A stretch of DNA of 64,000 nucleotides, taken from contig NZ_BNBY01000015.1 in NCBI RefSeq assembly GCF_014656195.1, positions 1 to 64,000 of the forward strand, in the 5' to 3' direction. How positions within the stretch are numbered: position 1 is the stretch's first letter; every line of letters starts with the position of its first letter. Made by a program: the position numbers and the translations under genes. This document shows, one piece after another, positions 51,469 to 59,530 of the stretch. The notes below the pieces were generated by a model. It searched no databases and was not told the DNA's origin. It saw only the letters and a list, made by a program, of their open reading frames with translations. Origin of the DNA: Kitasatospora xanthocidica. Its GTDB lineage: Bacteria > Actinomycetota > Actinomycetes > Streptomycetales > Streptomycetaceae.

Positions 51469-52854
51469 TCAGAGGCGGCGCCGGAACACGTCCGTGAAGG
51501 TGTTGGTGTCGCCCGGCACCAGGTTGCCGTCCTCGGCGTCGAAGACCACCGTGGCGCCGGTGGCGTCGATGGACGGCCGGTACGAGCCGGCGCTGCTCTG
51601 CGCGCCGTCCTCGGTGACGCTGACCCGCTCGATCAGCCCGGTCCACAGGTCGCGACGGAAGACGTCGGTCGTGTCGTTGGTGTCGCCGGGCACCAGGGTC
51701 TCGGCGTCGGAGGCGAAGTAGACCCAGCGGTCGTCGAAGGTCATGGTGCCGTCGAACGAGGACCGCTTGGTGGCGGTGCCCGGCAGGTCGGTGTTGACCT
51801 TGGTGATCCTGCCGGTGGCGAGCTCGTGGACGTACAGGTCCATGCGGATGTTGCGGGGTGGCGTCCCGCCGCCGTGCACCGGGAGGCTGTAGACGGCGTA
51901 GCGGCCGTCGGGGCTGATCCGGCCGTCGGAGCCGGTGCCGCGCAGGTCCCCGGCGGCCGGGTCCAGGCTGGCGCCGGTGATCTTGCCGGTGCCGGCCTTC
52001 CAGACGTAGTAGGGGTAGAAGCGCGGCCCGGTCAGCTCTGCGTCGGTGGCGGCGGTTGTGGTGGCGGGGTCGCTGGCCGGGTCGGACGGGAGCAGGTTGC
52101 CGGCCCGGGAGGTGAAGCCGACGGTGGTGCCGTCCGCACTGATCGTCGGACTGAAGGAGTTGTTGTCGGCGCCCGAGCCGTCCGCGCCGACGGTGACCAG
52201 CCGGGTGGTGCGGGTCCAGCGGTCGGTGACGTAGACGTTGAGCTTGCCGCGCTTCACGCCGGGGGCGAGGTCGGTGCGGTTGGAGGAGTAGGCGACGTAC
52301 CGGCCGTCCCAGCTGAGGGTGGGGTTGTAGGCGTCGCGGATGGTCTGGTCGTCGCCCGCGCCGGAGCTGCCGTCGCCGGCGGAGACCAGTTCGGTGCGGC
52401 CGGTCCAGCGGTCGCGGACGAAGATGTCGGTGTTGTGCTCGGGCTGGCCGGGCACCGCGTTGGTGGCCGGGGTGCTGAACGCCACGTACCGGCCGTTGCC
52501 GCTGATCGAGGCGTCGGTGGTGGCGGCGTTCAGGGGGGAGCCGTCGTCGGCCACGCTGACCCGCTCGATGTGCCCGTTCCTCAGGTCCCGGACGTAGACC
52601 TCGTCCGTGTTGTGTGCGCCGGGCAGCAGGTTGGACGCCTCCGAGAGGAACAGTGCCGAGCGGCCGTCCGCGCTCAGCCCGAGTGTGGACGAGTACCCGT
52701 CGAGCTGCTCGTCCTTGAAGCCCTCGCTGACCCGGGCGGTGTCGCCCTTGGGCGGCCGGGCCTCGGCGGCGGGCACGGTGGCACCGGCCGCGGTGACGAG
52801 GGCGAGGACGCAGGCGGTCCTGGCCAGTCTGCGGCGGGTGTGTGCGGTGGTCAT
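51469..52854 (-). CDS. secreted TolB-like beta-propeller protein (copy B)
   Basis: 461 residues from ATG 52854. The signal peptide runs to about GATVPAAEA. The mature protein is built of the same PD40 repeats as its neighbour (ISGNGRYVAFSTPATNAVPG, then DIFVRDRWTGRTELVS; further copies follow to the end). It lacks the acidic tail and the Asn-Pro-Ala insert of copy A. The pair arose by tandem duplication that included the upstream region. Function unknown; TolB-like propellers usually bind other proteins. Confidence 0.85.
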   Translation of the reverse strand: MTTAHTRRRLARTACVLALVTAAGATVPAAEARPPKGDTARVSEGFKDEQLDGYSSTLGLSADGRSALFLSEASNLLPGAHNTDEVYVRDLRNGHIERVSVADDGSPLNAATTDASISGNGRYVAFSTPATNAVPGQPEHNTDIFVRDRWTGRTELVSAGDGSSGAGDDQTIRDAYNPTLSWDGRYVAYSSNRTDLAPGVKRGKLNVYVTDRWTRTTRLVTVGADGSGADNNSFSPTISADGTTVGFTSRAGNLLPSDPASDPATTTAATDAELTGPRFYPYYVWKAGTGKITGASLDPAAGDLRGTGSDGRISPDGRYAVYSLPVHGGGTPPRNIRMDLYVHELATGRITKVNTDLPGTATKRSSFDGTMTFDDRWVYFASDAETLVPGDTNDTTDVFRRDLWTGLIERVSVTEDGAQSSAGSYRPSIDATGATVVFDAEDGNLVPGDTNTFTDVFRRRL

Positions 52855-52912
52855 CGATCGTCCTCCCCGGATGCGGCGCCGGGCCCGCTCGACCCCCGCG
52901 GCCCGGTCGGTC

Positions 52913-52982
52913 ACGAGCCAACCGCCGGGACGGCCCGGCGGTCAACGGAGGGCGGTGATCCCGGCCGGAAATACGTCACCGG
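52913..52982 (-). promoter_or_regulatory. duplicated promoter block, copy B
   Basis: Partner of the block at 51361-51430, 59-128 bp upstream of propeller B. GGTCAACGG, GGTGATC and TACGTCA occur in the same order and spacing, give or take one or two bases. Shared regulation of the two propellers is likely. Confidence 0.65.
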
Positions 52983-53095
52983 TGGTACCGCCGTCCGCCG
53001 GCGATCACCTCCGCCCGACATCCCGGCCTCCCGGGAGTGGGCCTGGGCGTCCCGGCCCGTCCGGTCCGCTCCGCCGCGCTGGCAGAATTGGCCTT

Positions 53096-54007
53096 GTGAT
53101 CGACGCACGACGGCTGCGGACCCTGCGGGCCGTGGCGGACCACCGCACCGTGACCGCCGCGGCGGCCGCCCTCTACCTGACCCCTTCCGCGGTCTCCCAG
53201 CAGATGGCCGCCCTGGAGCAGGAGACCGGGCACCACCTGCTCGCCCGCGAGGGCCGGGGCGTGCGGCTGACCGCCGCCGGGGAGATCCTGCTCGGCCACG
53301 CCGACGTCGTGCTCGCCCAGCTGGAGCGGGCCGAGGCCGACCTCGCCGCCTACAGCGCGGGCGTCTCCGGCGAGGTGACCGTCGCCTCCTTCGCCACCGG
53401 CATCGGGCTGGTGCTGGCCCCCGCCATCGGCCTGCTCGCCGAGCGCGCGCCGGGGGTGCGGCTGAAGGTGCTGGACGCCGAGGGTGACGCCAGCCTGCCG
53501 ATGGTGCTGGAGGGCCGGGCGGACCTGGCGGTGGCCGTCGAGTACCGGGGCGCCCTGCGCGCCGACGACGCCCGGCTGACCAGGGTGCCGCTGTACGCCG
53601 AGCCCTTCGAGGCGGTCCTGCCGCTCGGCCACCGGCTGGCGGGGGAGGCGGGGCCGCTGGCCGTCGCCGCGCTGGCCGACGAGCCGTGGATCGGACCCTA
53701 CCCGGGCAACCCCTGTCACGACGTGGTGCTGCTGGCCTGTGAGCACGCCGGGTTCCAGCCGCGGCTGCTGCACTCCTCGGACGACTTCCGGGCCGTCGTC
53801 GCGCTGGCCTCGGCGGGCGCCGGGGTGGCCCTGGTGCCGCGTTCGGCGCTGCGCGGGGTGGACCTCGGGCAGGTCGCGGTCCGTCCGGTGGACAGCGAGC
53901 TGGCCACCCGCCGGGTCTTCGCCGCCGTCCGGGCCGGGGCCGACGGGCACCCGTTGATCCGGCCGGTCCTGGACGCCCTGGTGGAGGCGGCGGCCGCGGG
54001 CGGGTAG
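53096..54007 (+). CDS. LysR-family transcriptional regulator
   Basis: 303 residues from GTG 53096. Residues 1-65 are a LysR helix-turn-helix (LRTLRAVADHRTVTAAAAAL, LTPSAVSQQMAALEQETGHH). Residues ~90-300 are a periplasmic-binding-type effector domain (GEVTVASFATGIGLVLAPAI, VLEGRADLAVAVEYRG, VVALASAGAGVALVPRSAL). It is divergent from propeller B, so it could regulate that gene; the duplicated block lies in the shared gap. The effector is unknown. The longer upstream frame is not coding. Confidence 0.9.
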   Translation: MIDARRLRTLRAVADHRTVTAAAAALYLTPSAVSQQMAALEQETGHHLLAREGRGVRLTAAGEILLGHADVVLAQLERAEADLAAYSAGVSGEVTVASFATGIGLVLAPAIGLLAERAPGVRLKVLDAEGDASLPMVLEGRADLAVAVEYRGALRADDARLTRVPLYAEPFEAVLPLGHRLAGEAGPLAVAALADEPWIGPYPGNPCHDVVLLACEHAGFQPRLLHSSDDFRAVVALASAGAGVALVPRSALRGVDLGQVAVRPVDSELATRRVFAAVRAGADGHPLIRPVLDALVEAAAAGG

Positions 54008-54182
54008 CGCGGAGCCCGGCGGGGCGGGGTGTGGCCGGCTGGAGCGGGGTGCGGAAACGGTTTTGCGGCTGCCCGGCGTCCCGGGTCGGGCGGCCGCGCC
54101 GTGTGCAGGTGGCGTGGCGTCCCGGCCCGGGCGGCCGTGCAGCCGCTGGTCCGTGGGGGCGGTCGGGAGCCGACCGCCGGGG

Positions 54183-54386
54183 TCACCCGGTGATGAGGGT
54201 GATCAGGCGGACGGCGGGGGCGGAGACCACCTGCACCGTCTCGGTGCCGGGCAGCCGCAGCTTGACGAAGCCGCCCTGGAAGGCCGCCAGCGCCCGGGGC
54301 ACCGAGGAGACCGGCTCGCCGTCGGCGTTCACCACCACGTAGCCGTCGACCAGTTCGACGGAGGCCTCGGCCCAGTCCTCGTTCAT
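54183..54386 (-). CDS. 67-residue protein divergent from a TetR regulator
   Basis: From ATG 54386. It is a compact beta-rich sequence (ASVELVDGYVVVNADGEPVS, FVKLRLPGTETVQVVSAP) without signal peptide or membrane helix. No family recognised. Two perfect operators lie directly in front of it, so it is very likely repressed by the adjacent TetR protein and is the most obvious target gene. Confidence 0.6.
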   Translation of the reverse strand: MNEDWAEASVELVDGYVVVNADGEPVSSVPRALAAFQGGFVKLRLPGTETVQVVSAPAVRLITLITG

Positions 54387-54417
54387 GCGTCCCCCCGCTG
54401 TACGACTGTCCCCGCTG

Positions 54418-54439
54418 AACGGTACCGATCGGTTCCGTT
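54418..54439. promoter_or_regulatory. TetR operator, copy 1
   Basis: A 22-bp palindrome of the form AACGG-N-ACCGATCGGT-N-CCGTT; only the two N positions break symmetry (T and T). It lies 32 bp upstream of the 67-residue gene. Confidence 0.8.
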
Positions 54440-54450
54440 CTGACGTCGAA

Positions 54451-54472
54451 AACGGTACCGATCGGTGCCGTT
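54451..54472. promoter_or_regulatory. TetR operator, copy 2
   Basis: Same 22-bp palindrome, one base different from copy 1 (G for T at position 17), with centres 33 bp apart, about three helical turns, so two repressor dimers would sit on one face. It lies 30 bp upstream of the TetR start. Confidence 0.8.
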
Positions 54473-54501
54473 TGGCGTCAAGGGCGGTTAGGATCGCTTC
54501 C

Positions 54502-55044
54502 ATGGCAGTCAACGCACGGGCGCGCCTGCTGAGCACGGCAGAGTCCCTCTTCTACGCCAACGGGATCCACGCGGTCGGGGTGGAGCGCATCCTGTCCGAG
54601 TCCGGGGTGGGCCGCGCCTCCTTCTACCGGCACTTCACCGGCAAGGAGGCGCTGGTGACCGCCGTCCTGGAAGGCCGGGACCAGCGGTGGCGGGCCTGGC
54701 TCTCCGAACGCGTCGCGGCCCACGGCGGCCACCCGCTGAACATCTTCGACGCGCTGGCCGAACGGTTCGCGGCGCAGGACTACCGCGGCTGCGTCGCCAT
54801 CAACACCATGACCGAGATCGCCGACCGCGCCAGCCCGGCCCGCGAGATGGCGGCGCTGCACAAACGGCGCGTCATCGAGCTGGTCGAACAGCTCATGCGG
54901 GACGCGGACATCCCCGAACCCGACTGCCGCGCACGGCAGTTCGCCCTCCTGATGGACGGCGCCATCGTCACCGCCCTGCGCGAGGGCACCCCGGACGCCG
55001 CCTGGCGGGCCCGCGCCATCGCGGAGTCCCTGCTCGCGGCTTAG
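54502..55044 (+). CDS. TetR-family transcriptional repressor
   Basis: 180 residues from ATG 54502 with AGGA upstream. The N-terminal ~50 residues form the TetR DNA-binding domain (RARLLSTAESLFYANGIHAV, ILSESGVGRASFYRHFTGKE). The C-terminal helical ligand domain (ALAERFAAQDYRGCVAINTM, then REMAALHKRRVIELVEQLMR) belongs to the group with a conserved CxxxN helix. It presumably binds the two palindromes in front of it, repressing itself and the divergent 67-residue gene. Confidence 0.9.
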   Translation: MAVNARARLLSTAESLFYANGIHAVGVERILSESGVGRASFYRHFTGKEALVTAVLEGRDQRWRAWLSERVAAHGGHPLNIFDALAERFAAQDYRGCVAINTMTEIADRASPAREMAALHKRRVIELVEQLMRDADIPEPDCRARQFALLMDGAIVTALREGTPDAAWRARAIAESLLAA

Positions 55045-55093
55045 GGCGCATAGGGTGGGCAGCGCCGACCGTCCGCACGCCCAGGAGAACGCC

Positions 55094-55669
55094 ATGAGCG
55101 AGACCGCTGCCACCGACCACCGCCTCCCGGTCGGGGTGATCGGCCTCGGTGACATCGCGCAGAAGGCCTACCTGCCGGTGCTCACCGCGCTGCCCGGGCT
55201 CGACCTGCGGCTGATGACCCGGGACGCGGCCAAGCTCGACCGGATCGGCGACGCGCACCGGATCGCGCCCGAGCAGCGCTTCACCGATCTCGGGGAGCTG
55301 ATCGCGAGCGGCATCCGGGCCGCCTTCGTGCACGCCGCCACCGACCAGCACGTCCCGATCGTCGAGCGGCTGCTCACCGCCGGGGTGGACGTCTACGTGG
55401 ACAAGCCGCTCGACTACACCCTGGACGGCGCCCGCCGGCTGGTCGACCTGGCCGACCGCACCGGCCGCTCGCTGATGGTGGGCTTCAACCGCCGCCACGC
55501 GCCCGGCTACGTCCAGGCCAAGGAGCGCCCCCGCGACCTGATCGTGCTGCAGAAGAACCGGGAGGGCCTGCCCGAGGCCGCCCGCACCCTGGTCTACGAC
55601 GACTTCATCCACGTGGCGGATGCGCGGTGTCTAATTCAGCGGGTCAATGAGGTCGGTCTCGCTGCTTGA
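55094..55669 (+). pseudogene. truncated Gfo/Idh/MocA-family oxidoreductase
   Basis: ATG 55094, 50 bp after the TetR stop. Residues 1-120 are a complete NAD(P)-binding Rossmann domain (VGVIGLGDIAQKAYLPVLTA, VHAATDQHVPIVERLLTAGV, VYVDKPLDYTLDGARR). The catalytic domain starts (LVYDDFIHVAD) but the coding sequence then runs into unrelated DNA at about 55620, and stops after ~190 residues instead of ~300-350. The break coincides with the IS5-like remnant, so insertion or deletion by that element is the likely cause. It may still make a folded but inactive NAD-binding fragment. Confidence 0.8.
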
Positions 55670-56262
55670 CGACGTTCGCTGCTGAGCATCGTGTACGCGT
55701 TGCCCGCTCTGCAGGGCTGACAGTCAGTACGACGTTGACATCACCCCTTCTTCCCGGCGCCTGACTCCGGTGCTTTGATCGCTGTGCGTGTTTGTCTGGT
55801 GCAACGCGAACCGGGCGAGGCGAGTGTCTTCCCGCCGTCGGCCCGTGGGTCGAGCACACGCACGGAGTCGACGGGGGTCGACCGGCACAGCATGCCGCTC
55901 TCCGGCACACTGACCGGCGGAAATCGCCACGATTTCACACAGCTGCTGTCGCTGCTGGACGACATCCCACCGATCCGCAGTCTGCGCGGCATGCTCCGCA
56001 GGCTGTTCGCCGGCTACGGATGCGACTGTGACAAGTACCGCCGCCTGCTGTGGAAGCGGGGTTGGTTGCCCGCCGTGGCATTGCTTACGGCTCCGGGCTG
56101 GGCAAGACTCGGTGGGTGGTCGAGTGGACTTTCGCCTGGCTCAGCCAGTTCAAGCGCCTGTGGATCCGCTACGAGATACGGCGCGCCGACCTCCACCTGG
56201 GTCTTCAGGTAGTGACCGGCCAGCCCACTCATCGATTTCCTGCCGTGCCCCCGGTCGGCTAG
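55640..56262 (+). pseudogene. decayed IS5-family transposase remnant
   Basis: From about 55870 the plus strand resembles the DDE half of an IS5-family transposase, in two frames: VDRHSMPLSGTLTGGNRHDF, then LFAGYGCDCDKYRRLLWKRG (frame 1 to ~56075), and ARRGIAYGSGLGKTRWVVEW followed by TFAWLSQFKRLWIRYE (frame 2 from ~56068). The catalytic Asp of the usual ADRGYD motif reads AGYGCD, and the N-terminal half is missing. It is a different lineage from the complete element at 56929. No inverted repeats recognised. Confidence 0.75.
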
Positions 56263-56315
56263 GCATCAGTCGCTGCGGCGGCCCCATGAGCAGCCGAAGA
56301 GAAACATCCATCTCG

Positions 56316-56928
56316 TCACCTTCCATACTTCTCAGAAGAGCAGACGCTCTTGTAGTCCTGAACGTTCAGAATGTAGCAGTCAACGTCAAGATCCCCGGTC
56401 CCAGTGACCTGTAAGTGGACTTCCGTTGGAATCCCTGTTGGGTTCGGGCCGTAGACGTCGCGCACCTAATAGTTGACTCGCCGCCTCCCCGACCGAACCT
56501 CGTCGGCAATCTTGTTCTCGATCTTGCTCATTTCCAGGTTGGCCTTGCCAAACAATGGAACGAGATTTCGGAGGTCCGTTCCGGGCCCACTGAACTGCCG
56601 GCCCATGTTGTGCCCTCGTGCACGGCATCCCTTACAGTCCGGCAGCGGTGACCATTTCGGGGAAGTCGCGTGAGTTCCAGGCAGTTGGCGTTCTGTCCTC
56701 CAAGTCCCGAGGTGAATCGAAGTGGCTATTGCCTCCCGTGGCACGGCCCCCTTCGGCCCCCGACCGGGAGCGCGCCCTCGGCAGGTAGGTGATGTTGCCG
56801 TGCACGTTGGTTCCGGCACTGTCGCCGCAAGACTCATCATCGTCCTCCGTCCGACCACCAGTACGACCGATCGGTAGAGGAAACGGAATCGGGAGGGGCT
56901 CGGTTTGCGGTGTCGGCGCGGGCCTTAG
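56316..56928 (-). pseudogene. orphan Rhs toxin tip, C-terminal nuclease-like half (broken)
   Basis: Minus-strand fragment right after the IS. It carries a Pro-rich linker, then an Rhs-toxin start (NVHGNITYLPRARSR), a frame change near 56640, and a DNA/RNA non-specific-endonuclease-like core: CRARGHNMGRQF, GTDLRNLVPLFGKAN, KIENKIADEV. An in-frame TAG at 56466-56468 follows VNY, after which the same frame continues as VRDVYGPNPTGIPTEVHLQV to CSSEKYGR and a TGA at 56316, as toxins of this group end. So both a frameshift and a nonsense codon inactivate it. The toxin differs from the one on the live Rhs protein. Confidence 0.65.
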
Positions 56929-56933
56929 AGGTC

Positions 56934-57772
56934 CTAACAAAGGCGTTGGACGTGTCGGTGGGTGATCAGACAGGTGGCCAGGCCGAGAAAGGCCTCGTGG
57001 ATGTCGTCGCGTCGCTCCCAGCGGACGCGAAGCCGGCGGAAGCCGTGGAGCCAGGCGATGGTGCACTCGACGACCCAGCGGTAGGCGCCCAGATTGGAGC
57101 CGTGGGCGACACCGCGGCGGGCGATCACCGGTTTGATGCCTTGCTTCCACACCAGGCGCCGGTACTTGTCGTGGTCGTAGCCCCGGTCGGCGAGCAGGAC
57201 CTCTGGTCTGCGCCGTGGCCTGCCGACGAGGCCGGACACGGCGGGGACCTTCGCGAGCAGGGGCGGCAGCTGAGTGACGTCGTTGTGGTTGCCGCCGGTC
57301 AGTGACACCGCGAGCGGGATGCCCCGGCCCTCGACGAGGACGTGGTGCTTGCTGCCCGGCCGTGCGCGGTCGACCGGGCTCGGTCCGCTTTTGGGCCCCG
57401 TCGGGCGGCCCGGACATGGCTGGAGTCGATCACCGCCCTGGACCAGTCGAGCTGTCCGGCGGACCGCAGCTTTCGCAGCAGTACCAGGTGGAGCCGGTCC
57501 CACACGCCGGCCTCGTTCCAGGCCGCCAGGCGCCGCCAGCAGGTCATGCCCGAGCCGAAGCCGAGCTCCTGGGGCAGGTACTCCCATTGGATGCCGGTGT
57601 GCAGCACGAACAGGATCCCGCACAAGGCCTGCCGGTCCGGCACTCGAGGCCGCCCCGGCTTCACCTTCGGCGGCTCCGGCGGCAGTAACGGCTCGATCAG
57701 TCCCCACAGTTCGTCCGACACGATCCACGGACGAGACACCCTTTTCCCCACGCACCGACCAACGAGCACCAC
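56934..57772 (-). CDS. IS5-family transposase made by -1 frameshift
   Basis: ORF A (57772-57299, GTG start, 157 residues) begins WIVSDELWGLIEPLLPPEPP and runs into the first catalytic Asp (AVIDSSHVRAARRGPK). ORF B, in the -1 frame, supplies the rest: VLVEGRGIPLAVSLTGGNHN, LLADRGYDHDKYRRLVWKQG (second Asp), and YRWVVECTIAWLHGFRRLRV (Glu). The slippery heptamer C CCA AAA (minus strand of 57389-57395) lies at the overlap, the standard X XXY YYZ signal. The DDE triad is complete in the fused product, so the element looks functional. Confidence 0.88.
57389..57395 (-). promoter_or_regulatory. -1 programmed ribosomal frameshift site
   Basis: The minus strand reads CCCAAAA, in frame A as C CCA AAA, exactly where frame A leaves the transposase homology and frame B takes over (GPK then SGPSPVDRARPGSKHH). 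Confidence 0.8.
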
Positions 57773-57811
57773 GGTCCGCAGTCACGCCCACAGCGACTTC
57801 TGTTAGGACCT

Positions 57812-58180
57812 TTCAGGGGATCACTGCCGAGATCGGCTATGGCATCGGTACCGGCGGCGACGGCGGAGGCGGTACAGACGACGGCCGGGACGCCATCGAC
57901 GATCACGACGCCAACGACGGCGGTGCCGACGGTGACGATGGTGCCCGTGAGGAAGTCGATCGGGCTAGGGTCGGCGTGCGGGCGGTCGTGGTCGTTGAGC
58001 GGGCGGGCGTCTGTCGGGGGCTTGGGCCTGGCAGGGTCGGGCCGGGGAACGAGCGCGGTCCGGGGCGCTCGCGGGGTGGTGCCAGCTTGTGACCACCTCC
58101 GCCACCTGAGCCACCTCCGTCTCCGCCACGGCCAGGGATCGAGCCAAGGAGGTCAATCGGGGCGTGCGGCGGCACAGGGG
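57812..58180 (-). pseudogene. orphan Rhs tip, linker and membrane-segment half (broken)
   Basis: Minus-strand sequence clearly homologous to the linker of the live Rhs gene (60900-61200). IPGRGGDGGGSGGGGGHK matches IPGPTGGGGHGGGGGSRHK, and the hydrophobic block TVGTAVVGVVIVDGVPAVV matches AVGTAVVGVVIVEGAPVVV. A frame change lies between the two pieces. It breaks at the IS end after IADLGSDP. With 56316-56928 it is one displaced Rhs tip split by the IS. Confidence 0.8.
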
Positions 58181-58561
58181 TCGGGGTCGGGGGCGGGTGC
58201 AGGCCGGACGGCAGCGCTCCCGTTCCTTCTCGCGACGGGCCCGATCGACCGCGGCCTGCTCCGCATGCAGCAATTCGTCGCCGTCCACGTTGTCGAGCGC
58301 GTCGGTGAGGGTGTGCCAGCCGCGGCGGCCGAACCGGTGCCTCACCGACGCAGCAGCGGCAGGGTGATGGTCACCATCGGCAGGGCCCGGTGGTGACCAC
58401 GGGCACGGACGCCGTCGCCGCCGTACACGGGTACGTACCAGGTGTCCTCGGGGGCGGCCTCGACTTCGGTCAGACAGCGCGCACGAGCCTACGGCGGTCG
58501 GCATTGGCTTTCCCTTCCCCACACCAACACCGCGACCGCCGCAGGCCGCTAACTGCTCCCA
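58181..58561. other. region of gene debris without an intact gene
   Basis: 381 bp between the orphan tip and the DUF6159 gene. On the minus strand a ~45-codon open piece ends with TWYVPVYGGDGVRARGHH and MVTITLPLLRR then TGA near 58345, but a TAG closes it upstream and it has no start. It looks like the 3' end of a lost gene, possibly an immunity or Rhs fragment. No other feature recognised. Confidence 0.4.
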
Positions 58562-59518
58562 CTACTCCACCGGCGAAACGTGAAGCCCCCCGCGAAGCGG
58601 CCCCGCCGCCACCATCGCCGTCGACTCCAGGTACAGCCGGGCCCGGAACACCGCGAACAGACTCGCCGTCACCGTCACGCCACCGCCGAGGCACAGCGCC
58701 GCGCCGCTCATTAGCAGCGTCCCAAGACTCCGGTCCGTCGCGGTGAGCCCCAGGATGAACACCACCGGAGACGGCAGGAACGTCACCATGGCAGGCATTG
58801 CCATCCGGCTCAAACCCTCCAGGCTCCTCCAACGGGCACGCCGGTACGCCTGACGGGAACCCCGCAGCGCGGTACGGACCCCCACGCCGTCGAGCACCAT
58901 CGCCGGCAGCGTCAGATAGCTCGCCATCGACCACGCCATCCCGACCAGCAGCAGCGCCCCGATGAGCACCACGACACCGATCGGCGCCCACGCGGCGATC
59001 GCCCGCACCCGCCCGGCAGCCCGTGCACAGCTGGACCTGATCCCCACCTGCCGCCCCCGGAGGGCGTCGGCGGCAGCGATGAGCAGCACGGAGTTGAAGA
59101 AGGTGGCGAGGAACGACAGCACCAACACCCCAGCCACCCCCAGCACCAGGCTCCCCCCGACCTGGACCTCCGCCCAGATCAGCAACCCGGTCACGGCGCC
59201 CACGCCGGCCGCCGCTATTCCCGGCAGGAGCAGCAGCCTCTTCTGCCCCCAAACCACTCGCGCCAGCGCCCCGACCGAACCGGCCTCGCTCAACGCCCCT
59301 CCCCAGGTGTCATCTCGAAGAACGGCCAGGCTACGCCCAAGAGTCGATCCCCAGCTCCCATGCGGCTTCCTCGTCCTCGTCGTGCAGGGAAACGCGGGTT
59401 CGGGAACGTCCCGACGAATCGGTGGTCCCGTCTCCGCGGGATCGCTCAGCCGCTTCACCGACTCGTCTGCATATGCCCCCTCGGGGTGCGGAGTCACACT
59501 GACCTGGCCGTTGACCAT
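58562..59518 (-). CDS. DUF6159-type polytopic membrane protein
   Basis: 318 residues from ATG 59518, 12 bp after the SMI1/KNR4 stop. A ~60-residue hydrophilic N-terminal extension precedes the family start (SLAVLRDDTWGGA, then VVWGQKRLLLLPGIAAAGVG). About six hydrophobic segments follow (LVLGVAGVLVLSFLATFF, IGVVVLIGALLLVGMAWSM, LGTLLMSGAALCLGGGVTVT), with the conserved YLTLPAMVLDGVGVRTALRG loop of DUF6159. Function unknown. Its place directly behind the toxin and immunity genes, with a 12-bp gap, makes a protective or accessory role in the Rhs module possible. Confidence 0.75.
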   Translation of the reverse strand: MVNGQVSVTPHPEGAYADESVKRLSDPAETGPPIRRDVPEPAFPCTTRTRKPHGSWGSTLGRSLAVLRDDTWGGALSEAGSVGALARVVWGQKRLLLLPGIAAAGVGAVTGLLIWAEVQVGGSLVLGVAGVLVLSFLATFFNSVLLIAAADALRGRQVGIRSSCARAAGRVRAIAAWAPIGVVVLIGALLLVGMAWSMASYLTLPAMVLDGVGVRTALRGSRQAYRRARWRSLEGLSRMAMPAMVTFLPSPVVFILGLTATDRSLGTLLMSGAALCLGGGVTVTASLFAVFRARLYLESTAMVAAGPLRGGLHVSPVE

Positions 59519-59530
59519 CGCGTGGGCTCA

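Larger units (their letters stand above)
56929..57811 (-). mobile_element. complete IS5-family insertion sequence (883 bp)
   Basis: Terminal inverted repeats AGGTCCTAACA (56929-56939) and TGTTAGGACCT (57801-57811) are perfect over 11 bp, with weaker matching inward (AAGGCG / AAGTCG). The element spans one transposase in two overlapping frames. It sits inside the orphan Rhs tip, between the linker (57812 on) and the nuclease half (to 56928). A clean target duplication is not obvious: TTAG on one side, TTCAG on the other. Confidence 0.85.
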
